A stretch of DNA of 64,000 nucleotides. Origin: Armatimonadetes bacterium DC (GTDB lineage: Bacteria > Armatimonadota > Fimbriimonadia > Fimbriimonadales > GBS-DC). Below, piece after piece: positions 32,315 to 43,712 of this stretch. Both the position numbers and the translations under genes were made by a program. The first letter of the stretch is position 1. The number at the start of each line of letters is the position of its first letter. The stretch spans positions 1 to 64,000 of the forward strand of contig LDYB01000014.1 in the NCBI GenBank assembly GCA_001442985.1, read 5' to 3'. Below the pieces are notes generated by a model that was given only the letters and a program-made list of their open reading frames with translations, ran no database searches and was not told where the DNA came from.

Positions 32315-34378
32315 ATGAGGAGCATGCTGACGGCATTTGGGCTTTTGGCATTCGCGTGTCTCGCATGGAGCCAGACGCTCCATACCACCCCGCACGGCGA
32401 GGGAATGCGCGGTCTTGCCCCCGCCACACGACCCGCTACTCCCACCCTCCGCTGGCAAAAGACGCTTCCCCTGGGGATTGCGCACGGCAGTATCACTTTC
32501 AGCCACGGGGGGCAGTACCTGTATTTCAAGACCTTCGGCGCCGCGCAAGGACAGGTGTTCAAAGTCAGCGCGGCGGATGGCAGCACCGTCTGGGCAACCA
32601 ATCCTGCAACGCTGGGTTTTGGCAACTTCTCCTATTCTGGCGTTACGGTCGACGAAGCGGCAGGGCGTGTGTATACCAGCGCCCGCGCTTCGGCGCAGCC
32701 GACTGGACAGTCGTTTATCGCGGCGCTCGATATCAACACAGGCGCGGTGGTCTGGCTCAAGACCGCAAGCGACCTGGGGCTGGCAGGCGCCGACTTTGGG
32801 CGCGGTAATATCTTGCTCAGCCCCGACCGCACACGCCTCTACGCCCGCGATAACGCAGACCCCTCCCGGATTGTGTGCCTGAACGCGGCGAACGGCAACC
32901 TGATCTGGGTCTACACCTCCCCTTTCAGTGGGGCGCCGCCCTTCCAGACCCTCGGACCCGTCTGGACAGACCCCGTTTCAGGACGCCCCCGCATCGCGTT
33001 CTGCAATAATGCAACCATCGGCTCCATCGTGGTGATTGAGGATGCGGGCACTTCCGCCAATCTCGTGTGGAGCGCGAATGTGGCGCTGGGACTTCAGTAC
33101 CGCTGGTGGGGCAATGTGGTTGCCAGCCTCGATTTCCGCACCCTCTACGCCAACTCGTTCTGGGATTCGGGCAACCCCGTTTTTACCGCGCTGGACGCTG
33201 CCACAGGGCAAATCCTCTGGCAAATCTTCTACTCCGTCTTTAACGGGATGAACCAGTATCAGAACCCCGTGATCGGGGGCGACGGCACGATCTATAGCGG
33301 CGGGCGCGTTACGATACCGCCTCCTATCATGAGCGGACCTGCCGCCACCGGACAACCGGGCGACTTCTGGAACTCGCTGGCGGCGAGCGACCAGGTGCCG
33401 CGACCCTGGACTCTGGAAAACCTGCGCGCGCATGACGACTCCGCGACCCCCATCGATATTGCCAACATCGACTTCGCAGAATCGTCCACCTATCCCCCCT
33501 CGGATGGGGACGATCTGATGCGCGATTACCACTACATCGGCGCGCTGGGCTACAACGGTCCTGCCACCATCCGCCTCTCGCAGGTGCCCGACGGAACCTA
33601 CGACCTGTATCTCTACAGCTTCACGCCCATCGCCACCGACCAGAATGCCGTGTTCACGGTCAACGGGATTACGAAGACCGTAACCCCCAGTATCCCCTTC
33701 ACTGGCTACCAGGAGGATGTGAACTATGTCGTCTATCGCAACATTTCCCCAACAAACGGCGAAATCAACATCACCGTTGAAATTGACCTGTTCAACCAGT
33801 ACGCGGTGGTCAACGGGTTGCAGCTGGTTGGGCTAACGGGAAGTCTGGCGGGGAAACGGGTGAATGTGGACTTCAACCAGCTGGGCACTATCGGCGGCGG
33901 GATTACGGCGATTCGCCCCGACGGCACGATTCGCTGGCAGTTCAAGCCCGAAGGGAGCGGCGAGTTCAGTGGCTGGCCCGTGGTCACCTGTGGCAGGGTG
34001 CTGTACGCCTGCGACCAAGTGGACTTCGCGACCACCTACCTGTACGCCGTGCGCGATGAGGGCAATAACGCGAGGTTCCTGTGGCGGTTCCAGCTTCCTT
34101 ATAACTACTTCGGGAACAACTCTCCTTCTGTCGGACCCGATGGCACGCTCTATATTGCCCCGTCGCGCGATAGTGCGGACGCCCAGACCCTTTATGCGTT
34201 TGCGCCTGCGCCCGCAGGCGACATCAACGCCGACGGGTGCATCGACGACGCAGATCTGCTCGCGGTACTGTTCAGCTTCGGCGCGTCGGGCTGCCTCCCC
34301 GAAGATGTGAACGGGGACGGCGTGGTGGACGACGCGGACCTGCTGGAGGTGCTGTTCAACTTCGGAACAGGATGCTGA
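32315..34378 (+). CDS. Secreted PQQ-type beta-propeller with inserted domain and dockerin-like tail
   Basis: A 687-aa exported protein. Signal peptide LTAFGLLAFACLAWSQ; then propeller blades of the PQQ/WD type (VSAADGSTVWATNPAT, LDINTGAVVWLKTA, LNAANGNLIWVYTS, DAATGQILWQIFYS). Around residues 340-530 the propeller is broken by a beta-rich insert with GTYDLYLYSFTP and VVNGLQLVGL, resembling carbohydrate- or surface-binding jelly rolls. Blades resume (IRPDGTIRWQFKPEG). The end has GDINADGCIDDADLLAVLF and GDGVVDDADLLEVLF, finishing Gly-Thr-Gly-Cys. GAGGTGAAAGG precedes the ATG. Ligand unknown. Confidence 0.85.
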   Translation: MRSMLTAFGLLAFACLAWSQTLHTTPHGEGMRGLAPATRPATPTLRWQKTLPLGIAHGSITFSHGGQYLYFKTFGAAQGQVFKVSAADGSTVWATNPATLGFGNFSYSGVTVDEAAGRVYTSARASAQPTGQSFIAALDINTGAVVWLKTASDLGLAGADFGRGNILLSPDRTRLYARDNADPSRIVCLNAANGNLIWVYTSPFSGAPPFQTLGPVWTDPVSGRPRIAFCNNATIGSIVVIEDAGTSANLVWSANVALGLQYRWWGNVVASLDFRTLYANSFWDSGNPVFTALDAATGQILWQIFYSVFNGMNQYQNPVIGGDGTIYSGGRVTIPPPIMSGPAATGQPGDFWNSLAASDQVPRPWTLENLRAHDDSATPIDIANIDFAESSTYPPSDGDDLMRDYHYIGALGYNGPATIRLSQVPDGTYDLYLYSFTPIATDQNAVFTVNGITKTVTPSIPFTGYQEDVNYVVYRNISPTNGEINITVEIDLFNQYAVVNGLQLVGLTGSLAGKRVNVDFNQLGTIGGGITAIRPDGTIRWQFKPEGSGEFSGWPVVTCGRVLYACDQVDFATTYLYAVRDEGNNARFLWRFQLPYNYFGNNSPSVGPDGTLYIAPSRDSADAQTLYAFAPAPAGDINADGCIDDADLLAVLFSFGASGCLPEDVNGDGVVDDADLLEVLFNFGTGC

Positions 34379-34389
34379 TCCTCTGAAGC

Positions 34390-34419
34390 GCCCCCTCTCC
34401 ACAGGTGCGGGGAGGGGGC
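34390..34419. terminator. Hairpin between convergent genes
   Basis: GCCCCCTCTCC and GGGGAGGGGGC pair with one G-T wobble around an 8-nt loop. It can serve both flanking genes, but neither side has a T tract. Confidence 0.5.
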
Positions 34420-34433
34420 AAGACGAGAAAACC

Positions 34434-35126
34434 TTACCGCATCGGTCTCAGCACATGCACGCGCACTTTGCGCCTGCCGAACTGAATCGCCTGCTGGCGC
34501 GTGGCATAGCAGAGGTCTATTTTGTTGCCCCGAATGGCGCGCCCCCGGTCGGCGGCGATTGCCATCCCGTAGCCTTCCACATACAGCACCGTGCCGAACG
34601 GGATTACGCGCGGGTCTACCGCCACCAGCCCATAGCCTGCGGGCAAGCCTGTGGCTGTGCGCCCACTGCCTGTGCCCCCGCCGCTCCGATGCGGGGTATA
34701 CGCGGTCGCATGCATCGTGAGCGTTTTGACAGTGTAGAAGTTGGTGTTGCGTCCGACGGCGCCACGCGAGGCGATATGCCCATGCACCCCAATCTGATAA
34801 ATCTGGGGCTGAGGCGGGGTCAGCACCTCGCTGGCGATGGCAGTGCGCTGAACCTCTTTGCCGTTTTTGAGCACCACACGCCACCGCACCCATTTCTCGC
34901 CTGCCTGCCCACGCTGCACCAGCACTCGATGGCGCGGGGGTAAACGACGGTTCACCTCAAACACGGTCGGAAACGGAATGGCGACCGTCTCCTCTCGGTA
35001 AACAATTTCCGTTTTTTGATCGTTGCGTGTGTTTTGCGCGAAAACCCAGATGCCTGCACAAGCCAGCACAGCCAGCACAAAACCTCGCCACGATCCACCC
35101 CGTAAGGCGTTCCTTCGCTTCTGCAT
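34434..35126 (-). CDS. G5/3D-domain secreted wall protein (YabE/resuscitation-type)
   Basis: The 230-aa product has a signal peptide or anchor (GFVLAVLACAGIWVFAQ), a G5 domain (about 45-115: IVYREETVAIPFPTVFEVNR, HRVLVQRGQAGEKWVRWRVV) and a C-terminal 3D domain with a double-psi barrel: MHATAYTPHRSGGGTGSGRT, VAVDPRVIPFGTVLYVEGYG, and the acidic ADRGRAIRGNKIDLCY that gives the domain its name. Relatives are lytic transglycosylase-like peptidoglycan enzymes or spore/Rpf-like factors. The ATG at 35126 follows GGGAGGAAAAC. TATACT at 35188-35193 is the likely -10 box. Confidence 0.92.
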   Translation of the reverse strand: MQKRRNALRGGSWRGFVLAVLACAGIWVFAQNTRNDQKTEIVYREETVAIPFPTVFEVNRRLPPRHRVLVQRGQAGEKWVRWRVVLKNGKEVQRTAIASEVLTPPQPQIYQIGVHGHIASRGAVGRNTNFYTVKTLTMHATAYTPHRSGGGTGSGRTATGLPAGYGLVAVDPRVIPFGTVLYVEGYGMAIAADRGRAIRGNKIDLCYATRQQAIQFGRRKVRVHVLRPMR

Positions 35127-35187
35127 TGTTTTCCTCCCTTTGCGAAACCGCATCGGTTCCGCGAAGTGTGCCCGGGTTGGACGCCAG

Positions 35188-35193
35188 AGTATA
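35188..35193 (-). promoter_or_regulatory. -10 box (TATACT) of the G5/3D gene
   Basis: TATACT on the minus strand, leader of about 55 nt with a normal ribosome binding site. I see no c-di-AMP (ydaO) riboswitch in this leader. Confidence 0.45.
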
Positions 35194-35225
35194 CCCGATG
35201 AAGTATCGGAATTGCAACTCTGATT

Positions 35226-37498
<2,273 letters not shown>

Positions 37499-37510
37499 CT
37501 ATGTGTGCCA

Positions 37511-37516
37511 ATTGTA
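37511..37516 (-). promoter_or_regulatory. -10 box (TACAAT) of gap
   Basis: TACAAT on the minus strand, +1 near 37504, leader of about 18 nt carrying GGGAGG. Confidence 0.5.
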
Positions 37517-37576
37517 CCCCGAAGGAAAGCGCCCGGTTGGGAGACATCACCATCGATAGGATGCCTTCTGAAGTTT

Positions 37577-37981
37577 TTACCAGGGTTCCGAGATTATTTG
37601 CAAGCCTGCTATGCGTTCAAAATGGCGTGGATTCGTCGTCAACAGGACAAGATTGTGATGCACGCAAGTGGCGGCGATTAGTAGGTCTATATCTCCTATC
37701 AGCAGGTTTTGCTGCCGCAGACGCGCTCGCTCTTGACCGAACCAGCGCGCTATCGGCTCCGTTATCGGCAGGAGTTGTTTGTCCGCGATAAATGTCAGCA
37801 CTGCTTGTTCTGCTCTTTGGGGGTCGCGAGCGCGAAAGACCCCTTCATACAGCTCTGCCAGCGAGAGAATACTGATAGCTATCTGGCTGGAGCCTATCTT
37901 CTGCAAAGTCTCTGTATACGCCTTCGAGCCGCGCAAGTGCCGCACAATCCAGCCCGTGTCCAGCAAATAGGTTGGATTCAT
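37577..37981 (-). CDS. vapC: PIN-domain toxin (VapC-like)
   Basis: A 134-aa PIN-domain ribonuclease, the toxin of a type II toxin-antitoxin pair. The acidic residues are in place: YLLDTGWIVRHL (Asp near residue 8), SLAELYEGVF (Glu), IGDIDLLIAATC (Asp pair) and TTNPRHFERIAGL at the end. It overlaps the antitoxin gene upstream by 4 nt. The likely RNA target is unknown; VapC enzymes cut tRNA or 23S rRNA. Confidence 0.92.
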   Translation of the reverse strand: MNPTYLLDTGWIVRHLRGSKAYTETLQKIGSSQIAISILSLAELYEGVFRARDPQRAEQAVLTFIADKQLLPITEPIARWFGQERARLRQQNLLIGDIDLLIAATCVHHNLVLLTTNPRHFERIAGLQIISEPW

Positions 37982-38217
37982 AGGCGAGTCTCCGCACGGG
38001 TGTCCACAAGCCGATGGGCATAGACCTCTTGCTCGAACTGCTCACAGTCCAGCAGGTCTGCCCACGCCCCTGCGGTTGATGCTATGGTGTCAGCAGATTC
38101 TGAGCTTTCGCCTGCGTCTGGGATGACCACGGTTAGCTCTGTACCTTCTTCCAGAGACAGCGGCTCCAGCGGTTCCAGCACGCCACTCCGATACTTTACT
38201 TTGACCAGACGAGCCAT
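37978..38217 (-). CDS. AF2212-type (DUF104) antitoxin
   Basis: A 79-aa partner of the PIN toxin. MARLVKVKYRSGVLEPLEPL followed by LEEGTELTVVIPD is the beta-barrel N-terminus of the AF2212/DUF104 antitoxins; the remaining 45 residues are polar and helical (SADTIASTAGAWADLLDCEQ) and likely wrap the toxin. AGGA lies about 6 nt before the ATG at 38217. TATACT at 38235-38240 is the -10 box, adjacent to the repeat element. Confidence 0.88.
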   Translation of the reverse strand: MARLVKVKYRSGVLEPLEPLSLEEGTELTVVIPDAGESSESADTIASTAGAWADLLDCEQFEQEVYAHRLVDTRAETRL

Positions 38218-38234
38218 CGCTATTCCTGGCAAAG

Positions 38235-38240
38235 AGTATA
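38235..38240 (-). promoter_or_regulatory. -10 box (TATACT) of the toxin-antitoxin pair
   Basis: TATACT on the minus strand abuts the left direct repeat of the mosaic element, so any -35 sequence would lie in repeat DNA. Confidence 0.45.
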
Positions 38241-38689
38241 CCCCAGTTAGGCTGAGGGCGTTCGAAAAATCCCACCTTATGCCTGACGGCTGAAGCTGCT
38301 CTGTTGCAAGGATGGGGACATAGGTATTTTGCGCCCGCCTCCGCGAGGTTCCTTGAGGGGTAGGCTGTTTGATAGGCGTGCCATCTTTGAGCCTGTGCCC
38401 TGACGGCTGAAGCCGTTCCTATGAGATGAAGCCGACCTTCGTCGGCTGAAATAGCCAGCGAAGGCTGGCTTCGTTTATTAGGAACAGGTTCACCTGCTCT
38501 GTTGCAAAGATGGTGAGGTTTGGAGAACAGGACGCGGGAACCGCGTCCCTACCCGCATGCGTAGGGGCGCGGTCGCCGCGCCCCACGCGGCGAAATCCTG
38601 TGTGCCATAAGGTGGAATGGGCATCCTTGCAACAGAGCAGGTTCACCCGTGCTGCTCAAAGGCGATTTTGCGAACACCCCAGTTAGGCT
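38241..38689. repeat. Mosaic repeat element, copy 2, with flanking direct repeats
   Basis: CCCCAGTTAGGCT occurs at 38241-38253 and again at 38677-38689, both preceded by A. Between them lie about 423 bases without a gene, made of modules shared with 15897-16173: A at 38281-38313, B at 38407-38476 (with two internal hairpins, AGCCGAC/GTCGGCT and AGCCAGC/GCTGGCT) and C at 38528-38592 (opposite orientation to copy 1). CTGCTCTGTTGCAA is at 38295 and 38494, and its inverse TTGCAACAGAGCAG is near 38627. The direct repeat looks like a target duplication. No coding capacity seen. Confidence 0.75.
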
Positions 38690-38705
38690 CGACTGTTGCG
38701 GAGTA

Positions 38706-38711
38706 TATACT
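38706..38711 (+). promoter_or_regulatory. -10 box (TATACT) of the sugar kinase gene
   Basis: TATACT just right of the repeat element; +1 near 38718, leader of about 38 nt. Confidence 0.45.
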
Positions 38712-38755
38712 TCCTTCCGTCCAGCAGGAGCCTGCAACCGCGCGACGAACAAGAT

Positions 38756-40393
38756 ATGGACATGCACGGCTATGTCATCGGCGTGGATGTGGGTACTGCC
38801 AGCGCCCGAGCAGGCTTGTTTGACCTGCAGGGCAATCGCCTTGCTATTGCGGTAGAGCCAATTCAAATCCATCGCCCGCAAGCCGAGTACGCAGAACAAT
38901 CATCCGAAGACATCTGGCGGGCGGTGGGGGAAGTGGTGCGGCGGGTGGTACAGGAAGCGCAGGTTCCCCCGGAACAGGTGCTGGGCATCGGCTACGACGC
39001 CACCTGCTCGCTGGTGGTGCTGGATGCGCACGACCAGCCCCTGAGCATCTCGCCCACGCGCGACCCCCAGTGGAACATTATCATGTGGATGGACCACCGC
39101 GCCGTCGCCGAAGCAGAAGAGATTAACGCGGGCGACTACGAGGTGTTGCGCTATTCAGGCGGCGCGCTCTCGCCTGAAATGGAACCCCCCAAGCTGCTCT
39201 GGCTCAAGCGCCACATGCCAGATGTGTTCCACAGCGCGGGCAAGTTTCTGGATTTAGCCGACTTTCTGGTGTACCGCAGCACAGGGCGCAACCTGCGCAG
39301 TGAATGCACGATGGGGTGCAAGTGGACTTACCTGCCTGCCGAGTCGCGCTGGGAGGAGCGGTTTCTGAAGGCGATAGGCATCGAATCAATTCTGGAGCGC
39401 GGGCGTGCAGGCGAGGCGATTCGTCCGCTTGGCGAGTCGGCAGGCACGCTGACCCCAGAAGCGGCGCAACACCTGGGGCTGACCCCCCGCACACAGGTCG
39501 CAATCGGAATTGTGGATGCGCACGCGGGCACGATTGGTCTGCTGGGCGCCGTGTGGTACGATCAAGAAAAGCCCGACCTGACGGCTGTGGAGCGTGCGCT
39601 GGCGCTGATTGGGGGCACTTCCTCATGCCTGATGGCGCTTTCACGCGAAGCGCGGTTTGTGCCAGGCGTGTGGGGACCCTACTATGGCGCGGTGCTGCCC
39701 GGCATGTGGATGAACGAAGGCGGTCAATCGGCGGCGGGCGCCCTGATTGACTACACGCTGGAGCATCACATTCAGTACCCCGTGTTGCGCCAGCAAGCAG
39801 AAGCGGAAGGCATCACTCCCTACGAAGTGGCAAACCGCATCATTGACCGTCTTGCTGAAGGGCTGCCTTACCCTGCGCTGTTGACCCGCAACCTGCATGT
39901 GTACCCCGACCATTACGGCAACCGTGCGCCCTATGCCGACCCGCACTCGCGCGGCGTGGTGGACGGCTTGACGCTGGATAAAAGCGTCGAGGCGCTGGCG
40001 TTGCTCTATTACGCCACGGTGCAGGCGCTGGCGTACAACATTCGCGATGTGCTACGCGCCCTGCAGGAATCGGGCTACACCATCGACACCATTTTTGTTA
40101 CGGGCGGGAGCGTGAAAAACCGCGTGTGGCTGCGCGAGCATGCCGACATCACGGGCTGCCGGATTGTGATTAACCGCGAGCCAGAGGCGGTGCTGCTGGG
40201 AAGCGCGATTCTGGGCGCGGTCGCCAGCGGCGCTTATCCCGACATTCCCAGCGCGATGAAGGCGATGAGCCAGCCCGAGCAGGTGATTGAGCCGAATCCT
40301 GCAACCGCACGCTACCATGCGGTGAAGTTTGAGCTGTTCCGCGAGATGTATCAGCAACATCGGGCGCGGCGCGAGCGCATGGCGCAGGTCTAA
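38756..40393 (+). CDS. FGGY-family carbohydrate kinase (ribulokinase/rhamnulokinase-like)
   Basis: Phosphorylates a ketose in the cytoplasm. The 545 aa show FGGY features: [20 protein letters not shown] (phosphate-1 loop), [39 protein letters not shown] and the C-terminal ATP site [20 protein letters not shown]. The length is nearer AraB (about 560) than RhaB (about 490). Because the convergent neighbour is an L-rhamnose isomerase, L-rhamnulose is a plausible substrate, but L-ribulose is equally possible from sequence alone. ATG 38756 or the next at 38762 could start; no good ribosome binding site is seen. Confidence 0.9.
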   Translation: MDMHGYVIGVDVGTASARAGLFDLQGNRLAIAVEPIQIHRPQAEYAEQSSEDIWRAVGEVVRRVVQEAQVPPEQVLGIGYDATCSLVVLDAHDQPLSISPTRDPQWNIIMWMDHRAVAEAEEINAGDYEVLRYSGGALSPEMEPPKLLWLKRHMPDVFHSAGKFLDLADFLVYRSTGRNLRSECTMGCKWTYLPAESRWEERFLKAIGIESILERGRAGEAIRPLGESAGTLTPEAAQHLGLTPRTQVAIGIVDAHAGTIGLLGAVWYDQEKPDLTAVERALALIGGTSSCLMALSREARFVPGVWGPYYGAVLPGMWMNEGGQSAAGALIDYTLEHHIQYPVLRQQAEAEGITPYEVANRIIDRLAEGLPYPALLTRNLHVYPDHYGNRAPYADPHSRGVVDGLTLDKSVEALALLYYATVQALAYNIRDVLRALQESGYTIDTIFVTGGSVKNRVWLREHADITGCRIVINREPEAVLLGSAILGAVASGAYPDIPSAMKAMSQPEQVIEPNPATARYHAVKFELFREMYQQHRARRERMAQV

Positions 40394-41610
40394 CCCGGAT
40401 AGCCCGCGCCGCCCGGCGAGACGCTACCCCGCTCCTGCGCGACGCGCTCCGCATAACCCGAACGCCGAAACGCCTCTAAGGGGTCAGGCTCCAGCCCCAT
40501 CTCGAGGCGCACCTGCGCCAGCAGCGGGCGTACATCGGTTTCGTAAGCTTCCTGCAGAATCCGATGCGCTTCCAGCACCTCTCCTGCTTCCTGCGCCGCG
40601 CGTAAACGCGCCCGATCCACCAGCAACGCCTTCGCATAGGCGGTCTGGACGTTCATCACCGACAGAATCATCGCCTCAATCTTCGGCTCGATGTTATGCG
40701 ACTGGTCTATCATGTAGGCGACCTGCTGGGCACAGGCTTGCGTGCGGGGGTCTTCTTCGGCGCTTGCCAGCTCGCAAAAAATCAGGAACAGCTCAAACGG
40801 ATTGATGGAGCCGACAATCAGGTCATCGTCGGCATACTTGCGGTTGTTGAAGTGGAAGCCGCCGAGTTTACCCTCGTCCAGCAGGAACGCCACGATATGC
40901 TCAATATTCGTGCCCTGCGGGTGATGCCCCGTGTCCACCAGCACCTGCGCTTTCTCGCCCAGTTTCAGCGCAAGGCTGTAGGCGACGCCCCAATCGGGGA
41001 TGTCGGTATGATAAAACGCAGGCTCAAAGAACTTATACTCTATCAGCAGTCGGCATCCACCCAGTTTGGGATAGATGGCTTGCAGGCTTTCCAGCAGGCG
41101 GTGCTTGCGTGCCCGAAAATCGTCCTGACCGGGATAGTTCGTGCCGTCCGCCAGCCACAGGCTGATAATCGTAGAGCCGACGGCGTGGGCAATCTGAATA
41201 CACTCCTCAATATGGGCAATCGCTTGCTGACGCACGGCGGGGTCGGGATGGCACAGGCTGCCCAGTTTGTACGAATCGTCCTGAAACAGGTTCGGGTTAA
41301 TCGCGCCGATTCGGATGCCCAGCGACTCGGCGTACTGGCTGAGCGCGTGCCAGTCGTCCACCTTATCCCAGGGGATGTGCAGGGCGACGGTGGGGCAAAC
41401 GCCGGTGAAACGATGCACCACGCTGGCGTCCTGGAGTTTCTCATACACATTCCGCGCCGCGCCCCGCCAGGGGAAGACCTTGAACCGCGTGCCAGAGTTG
41501 CCGTAGCCCCACGAGGGGGTCTCAATCCGCTGGGCTTTGAGCCGCTGCTTGACCTGCTCTATATCCACGCCCCGTTGAGCCAGCTGCTCCGCAAGCGCCG
41601 AATAACTCAT
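40390..41610 (-). CDS. L-rhamnose isomerase (RhaI type)
   Basis: Converts L-rhamnose to L-rhamnulose. The 406-aa product is of the RhaI group seen in Bacillus, Thermotoga-like and soil bacteria rather than the E. coli RhaA type: [60 protein letters not shown] with a metal-binding Glu, [20 protein letters not shown] and [15 protein letters not shown]. The ATG at 41610 follows GGAGGTGGCG; a longer ORF starts 15 nt upstream. Its stop overlaps the convergent kinase gene by 4 nt, so the two have separate promoters. Confidence 0.92.
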   Translation of the reverse strand: MSYSALAEQLAQRGVDIEQVKQRLKAQRIETPSWGYGNSGTRFKVFPWRGAARNVYEKLQDASVVHRFTGVCPTVALHIPWDKVDDWHALSQYAESLGIRIGAINPNLFQDDSYKLGSLCHPDPAVRQQAIAHIEECIQIAHAVGSTIISLWLADGTNYPGQDDFRARKHRLLESLQAIYPKLGGCRLLIEYKFFEPAFYHTDIPDWGVAYSLALKLGEKAQVLVDTGHHPQGTNIEHIVAFLLDEGKLGGFHFNNRKYADDDLIVGSINPFELFLIFCELASAEEDPRTQACAQQVAYMIDQSHNIEPKIEAMILSVMNVQTAYAKALLVDRARLRAAQEAGEVLEAHRILQEAYETDVRPLLAQVRLEMGLEPDPLEAFRRSGYAERVAQERGSVSPGGAGYPG

Positions 41611-41667
41611 CGCCACCTCCTGCATGGGGATTCGATTCGTTTTGTGAAGATTCCTGCAAACGACTGG

Positions 41668-41675
41668 AGTATAAT
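41668..41675. promoter_or_regulatory. Overlapping bidirectional -10 element
   Basis: AGTATAAT contains TATAAT on the plus strand (41670-41675) and TATACT on the minus strand (41668-41673). The forward -10 serves the membrane protein at 41696 and the reverse -10 serves the rhamnose isomerase at 41610. Confidence 0.5.
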
Positions 41676-41695
41676 TGAAGCGGGGTGAGCGGTTC

Positions 41696-42481
41696 GTGGC
41701 TCAAGAGATGCGACTGCCTTCGGCGCTGGTGAATCGCTTCGGGAGCTATTGTCTCGCGTTTGGCGCGATAACGGCGGCTGCCCATCTGGGGTGGGGGTTG
41801 ACACTGATGTGGGCAGGAGTTGAGGCTGAGTGGGCAGTCGCGTACCTGCTGTGGGCACTCCTTCCGCTTACAGTAGCCATATGGGGCTTGGGCATTCTGC
41901 GGGGCGCCTCGTGGAGCCGTGCCAATTTTTTGTATGCGCTCGCAGGGGCGACCTGCATAGCGGTTTTCGCAGAGGGAATATACCTGCAGCTAAGGGAGGC
42001 TTCCACATTCCAGTGGGTGCGTAATCTGGTGCTGACGGGGTGGTATCCGTTGCTGGGCTGGCTCTGGTGGCGACACTCAAGGCGTTCTGAAGCGCTTGTG
42101 TTGTGGAGCAAGCCTGTCGGGATTTATCTGATGGGTTGGGCGCTTCTTTGCGGTGGTCTCTTGCTGGAGCAGTATAACTCCTATCCATTAGGTCCCGTGT
42201 TGGCGCTGGTCTTGCTGGCGTTCTGCTTTCTGGGGCTGATTGCGGGTATAGAAATGGTGTACGCTAACAGGGTGCTACAGTCCACTCTGACGATTGTTGC
42301 GGGATTCGCAGTTGTGCTGTTATTTATCTTGAACCTCTTCTGGCTCGGTTATATGTGGTTTTTGGTTCGGGGCGTTGCGCAAGACGAGTGGGCGCTCTAT
42401 CGGCTGGTGGGCGGTCTGGCGGAAGCAACCTACCTTCTGGCGCCGCTGGTGTGGGTTGTGGTTGTATATTGGGGAGAGTAG
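41696..42481 (+). CDS. Integral membrane protein of unknown function
   Basis: A 261-aa protein with about eight predicted transmembrane helices spread over its whole length, for example [39 protein letters not shown] and [20 protein letters not shown]. There are no charged motifs pointing to a transporter or enzyme, and I do not recognise a family. GTG 41696 is chosen because GGGGTGA lies 8 nt upstream; ATG 41708 (MRLPSALV) is the alternative. It ends 46 nt before the coiled-coil gene, which has its own -10 box. Confidence 0.7.
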   Translation: MAQEMRLPSALVNRFGSYCLAFGAITAAAHLGWGLTLMWAGVEAEWAVAYLLWALLPLTVAIWGLGILRGASWSRANFLYALAGATCIAVFAEGIYLQLREASTFQWVRNLVLTGWYPLLGWLWWRHSRRSEALVLWSKPVGIYLMGWALLCGGLLLEQYNSYPLGPVLALVLLAFCFLGLIAGIEMVYANRVLQSTLTIVAGFAVVLLFILNLFWLGYMWFLVRGVAQDEWALYRLVGGLAEATYLLAPLVWVVVVYWGE

Positions 42482-42512
42482 AAAAGAATGAGCTTCGGAG
42501 CCTGAATTCGGG

Positions 42513-42518
42513 TAAAAT
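42513..42518 (+). promoter_or_regulatory. -10 box (TAAAAT), leaderless type
   Basis: TAAAAT gives +1 near 42525, three bases before the ATG at 42528. Confidence 0.45.
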
Positions 42519-42527
42519 TTTTGTGGC

Positions 42528-43703
42528 ATGCCAACGCTTCAGGAAATAGAGCAGCTGCTCTCTGGCGCGTTCAGCCCGGAACAGGTTCAGGTGTTGACCT
42601 CTGCCCTTCTGCGGATGTCGCAAGAGATTCTGGAGTCGGAGGTCATCAAGCGGGTTGACCATCTGGAGAGTGAGATGCGGGAGCGCTTCGCGTTGCTCTT
42701 GCAACAGGTTGAGGCGCTCACAGCCCAAACACAGGCGAATACCCAAGCAATACAAACGCTGACGGAGCAAACGCGCGCCAATACTGAGCAGCTGCGGGCA
42801 CATACCGAACAGATTGCCGTACTCACCGAACAAACCCGCGCCAACACGCAGGCAATTCAGGTGCTCACCGAGCAAACGCGGGCGAACACGGAGCAGCTCA
42901 AGGTGCATACCCAGCAAATTGAGGCACTTACAGAGCAAACTCGCGCCAATACCGAGCAGTTGCGGGTGCATAGCGAGCAGATTGCGGCGCTGACCGAGCA
43001 AACGCGGGCGAACACGGAGCAGTTGCGGGTGCATAGCGAGCAGATTGCGGCGCTGACCGAGCAAACGCGGGCGAACACCGAGCAGCTCAAGGTGCATACC
43101 CAGCAAATTGAGGCACTTACAGAGCAAACTCGCGCCAATACCGAGCAGTTGCGGGTGCATAGCGAGCAGATTGCGGCGCTGACCGAGCAAACGCGGGCGA
43201 ACACGGAGCAGTTGCGGGTGCATGCACAGCAAATCGAGGCGCTTACGAGGCAGACCGAAGCTAACACGAAGCAGATCGCCAAAAACACACGGGCTATCAG
43301 AGACCTCGCCAAGCAAGTGGGCGGACTGGCGATGACGGTCGGCTATACCCTCGAGAACGAGGCGTACAAAGCACTGCCCCAACTGCTCAAACGGGATTAT
43401 GGCTTGGAAGTCGTCGGGCGGCTGAAGCGCGGCTTTATCACCGTTGGCGAGGGGCAGCATTATGAGCTCAACATTCTGGGCGAGGCGCGGCGCAACGGGG
43501 AACTGCTCACAATCGTCGGTGAAAGTAAAGCACAGCTCTCCAGAAATGATATTGACAACTTCCTGCGGCGCAAGCTGAGACCCCTCAGTCGGCATATGCC
43601 TAACCTGTTCCCTGTGCTGGTGGCGCACATGGTGTCGTCGCCCAGAGTGATGGAATACGCCCAGCAGCAGGGGGTCGCTGTGTATTTGTCTTACGATTTC
43701 TGA
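42528..43703 (+). CDS. Coiled-coil repeat protein with C-terminal PD-(D/E)XK-like (DUF3782-type) domain
   Basis: The 391 aa fall in three parts. Residues 1-65 are helical (MPTLQEIEQLLSGAFSPEQ). Residues about 65-250 are tandem repeats of 14 or 21 residues with consensus LTEQTRANTEQLRVHSEQIA plus one, in register as heptads, so a long coiled coil. Residues about 255-391 are globular, with YTLENEAYKALPQLLKRDYG, YELNILGEARRNGELLTIVG, then ESKAQLSRNDIDNFLRRK; the E...ES-K spacing fits a PD-(D/E)XK nuclease fold as in DUF3782 proteins. Activity unproven. The ATG lies directly after a TAAAAT box, so the mRNA may be leaderless. Confidence 0.85.
   Translation: MPTLQEIEQLLSGAFSPEQVQVLTSALLRMSQEILESEVIKRVDHLESEMRERFALLLQQVEALTAQTQANTQAIQTLTEQTRANTEQLRAHTEQIAVLTEQTRANTQAIQVLTEQTRANTEQLKVHTQQIEALTEQTRANTEQLRVHSEQIAALTEQTRANTEQLRVHSEQIAALTEQTRANTEQLKVHTQQIEALTEQTRANTEQLRVHSEQIAALTEQTRANTEQLRVHAQQIEALTRQTEANTKQIAKNTRAIRDLAKQVGGLAMTVGYTLENEAYKALPQLLKRDYGLEVVGRLKRGFITVGEGQHYELNILGEARRNGELLTIVGESKAQLSRNDIDNFLRRKLRPLSRHMPNLFPVLVAHMVSSPRVMEYAQQQGVAVYLSYDF
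42778..43246 (+). repeat. In-frame tandem repeat, 63-bp units with 189-bp higher-order period
   Basis: Units of 63 bp (and a few of 42 bp) encode the coiled coil. A 145-bp segment at 42891-43035 recurs without change at 43080-43224, exactly 189 bp (three units) further on, showing recent duplication of a three-unit block. Confidence 0.85.
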
Positions 43704-43712
43704 AAGGCTTTC

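Noticed and set aside
38254-38676. Small RNA or protein gene in the repeat block
   Set aside because: Short frames there have no ribosome binding site and the same bases recur as repeat modules elsewhere; no -10 box starts inside the block.
42778-43246. Regular 63-bp repeats that could look like a CRISPR array
   Set aside because: The repeats are in frame, contiguous without unique spacers and encode heptads; there are no cas genes.
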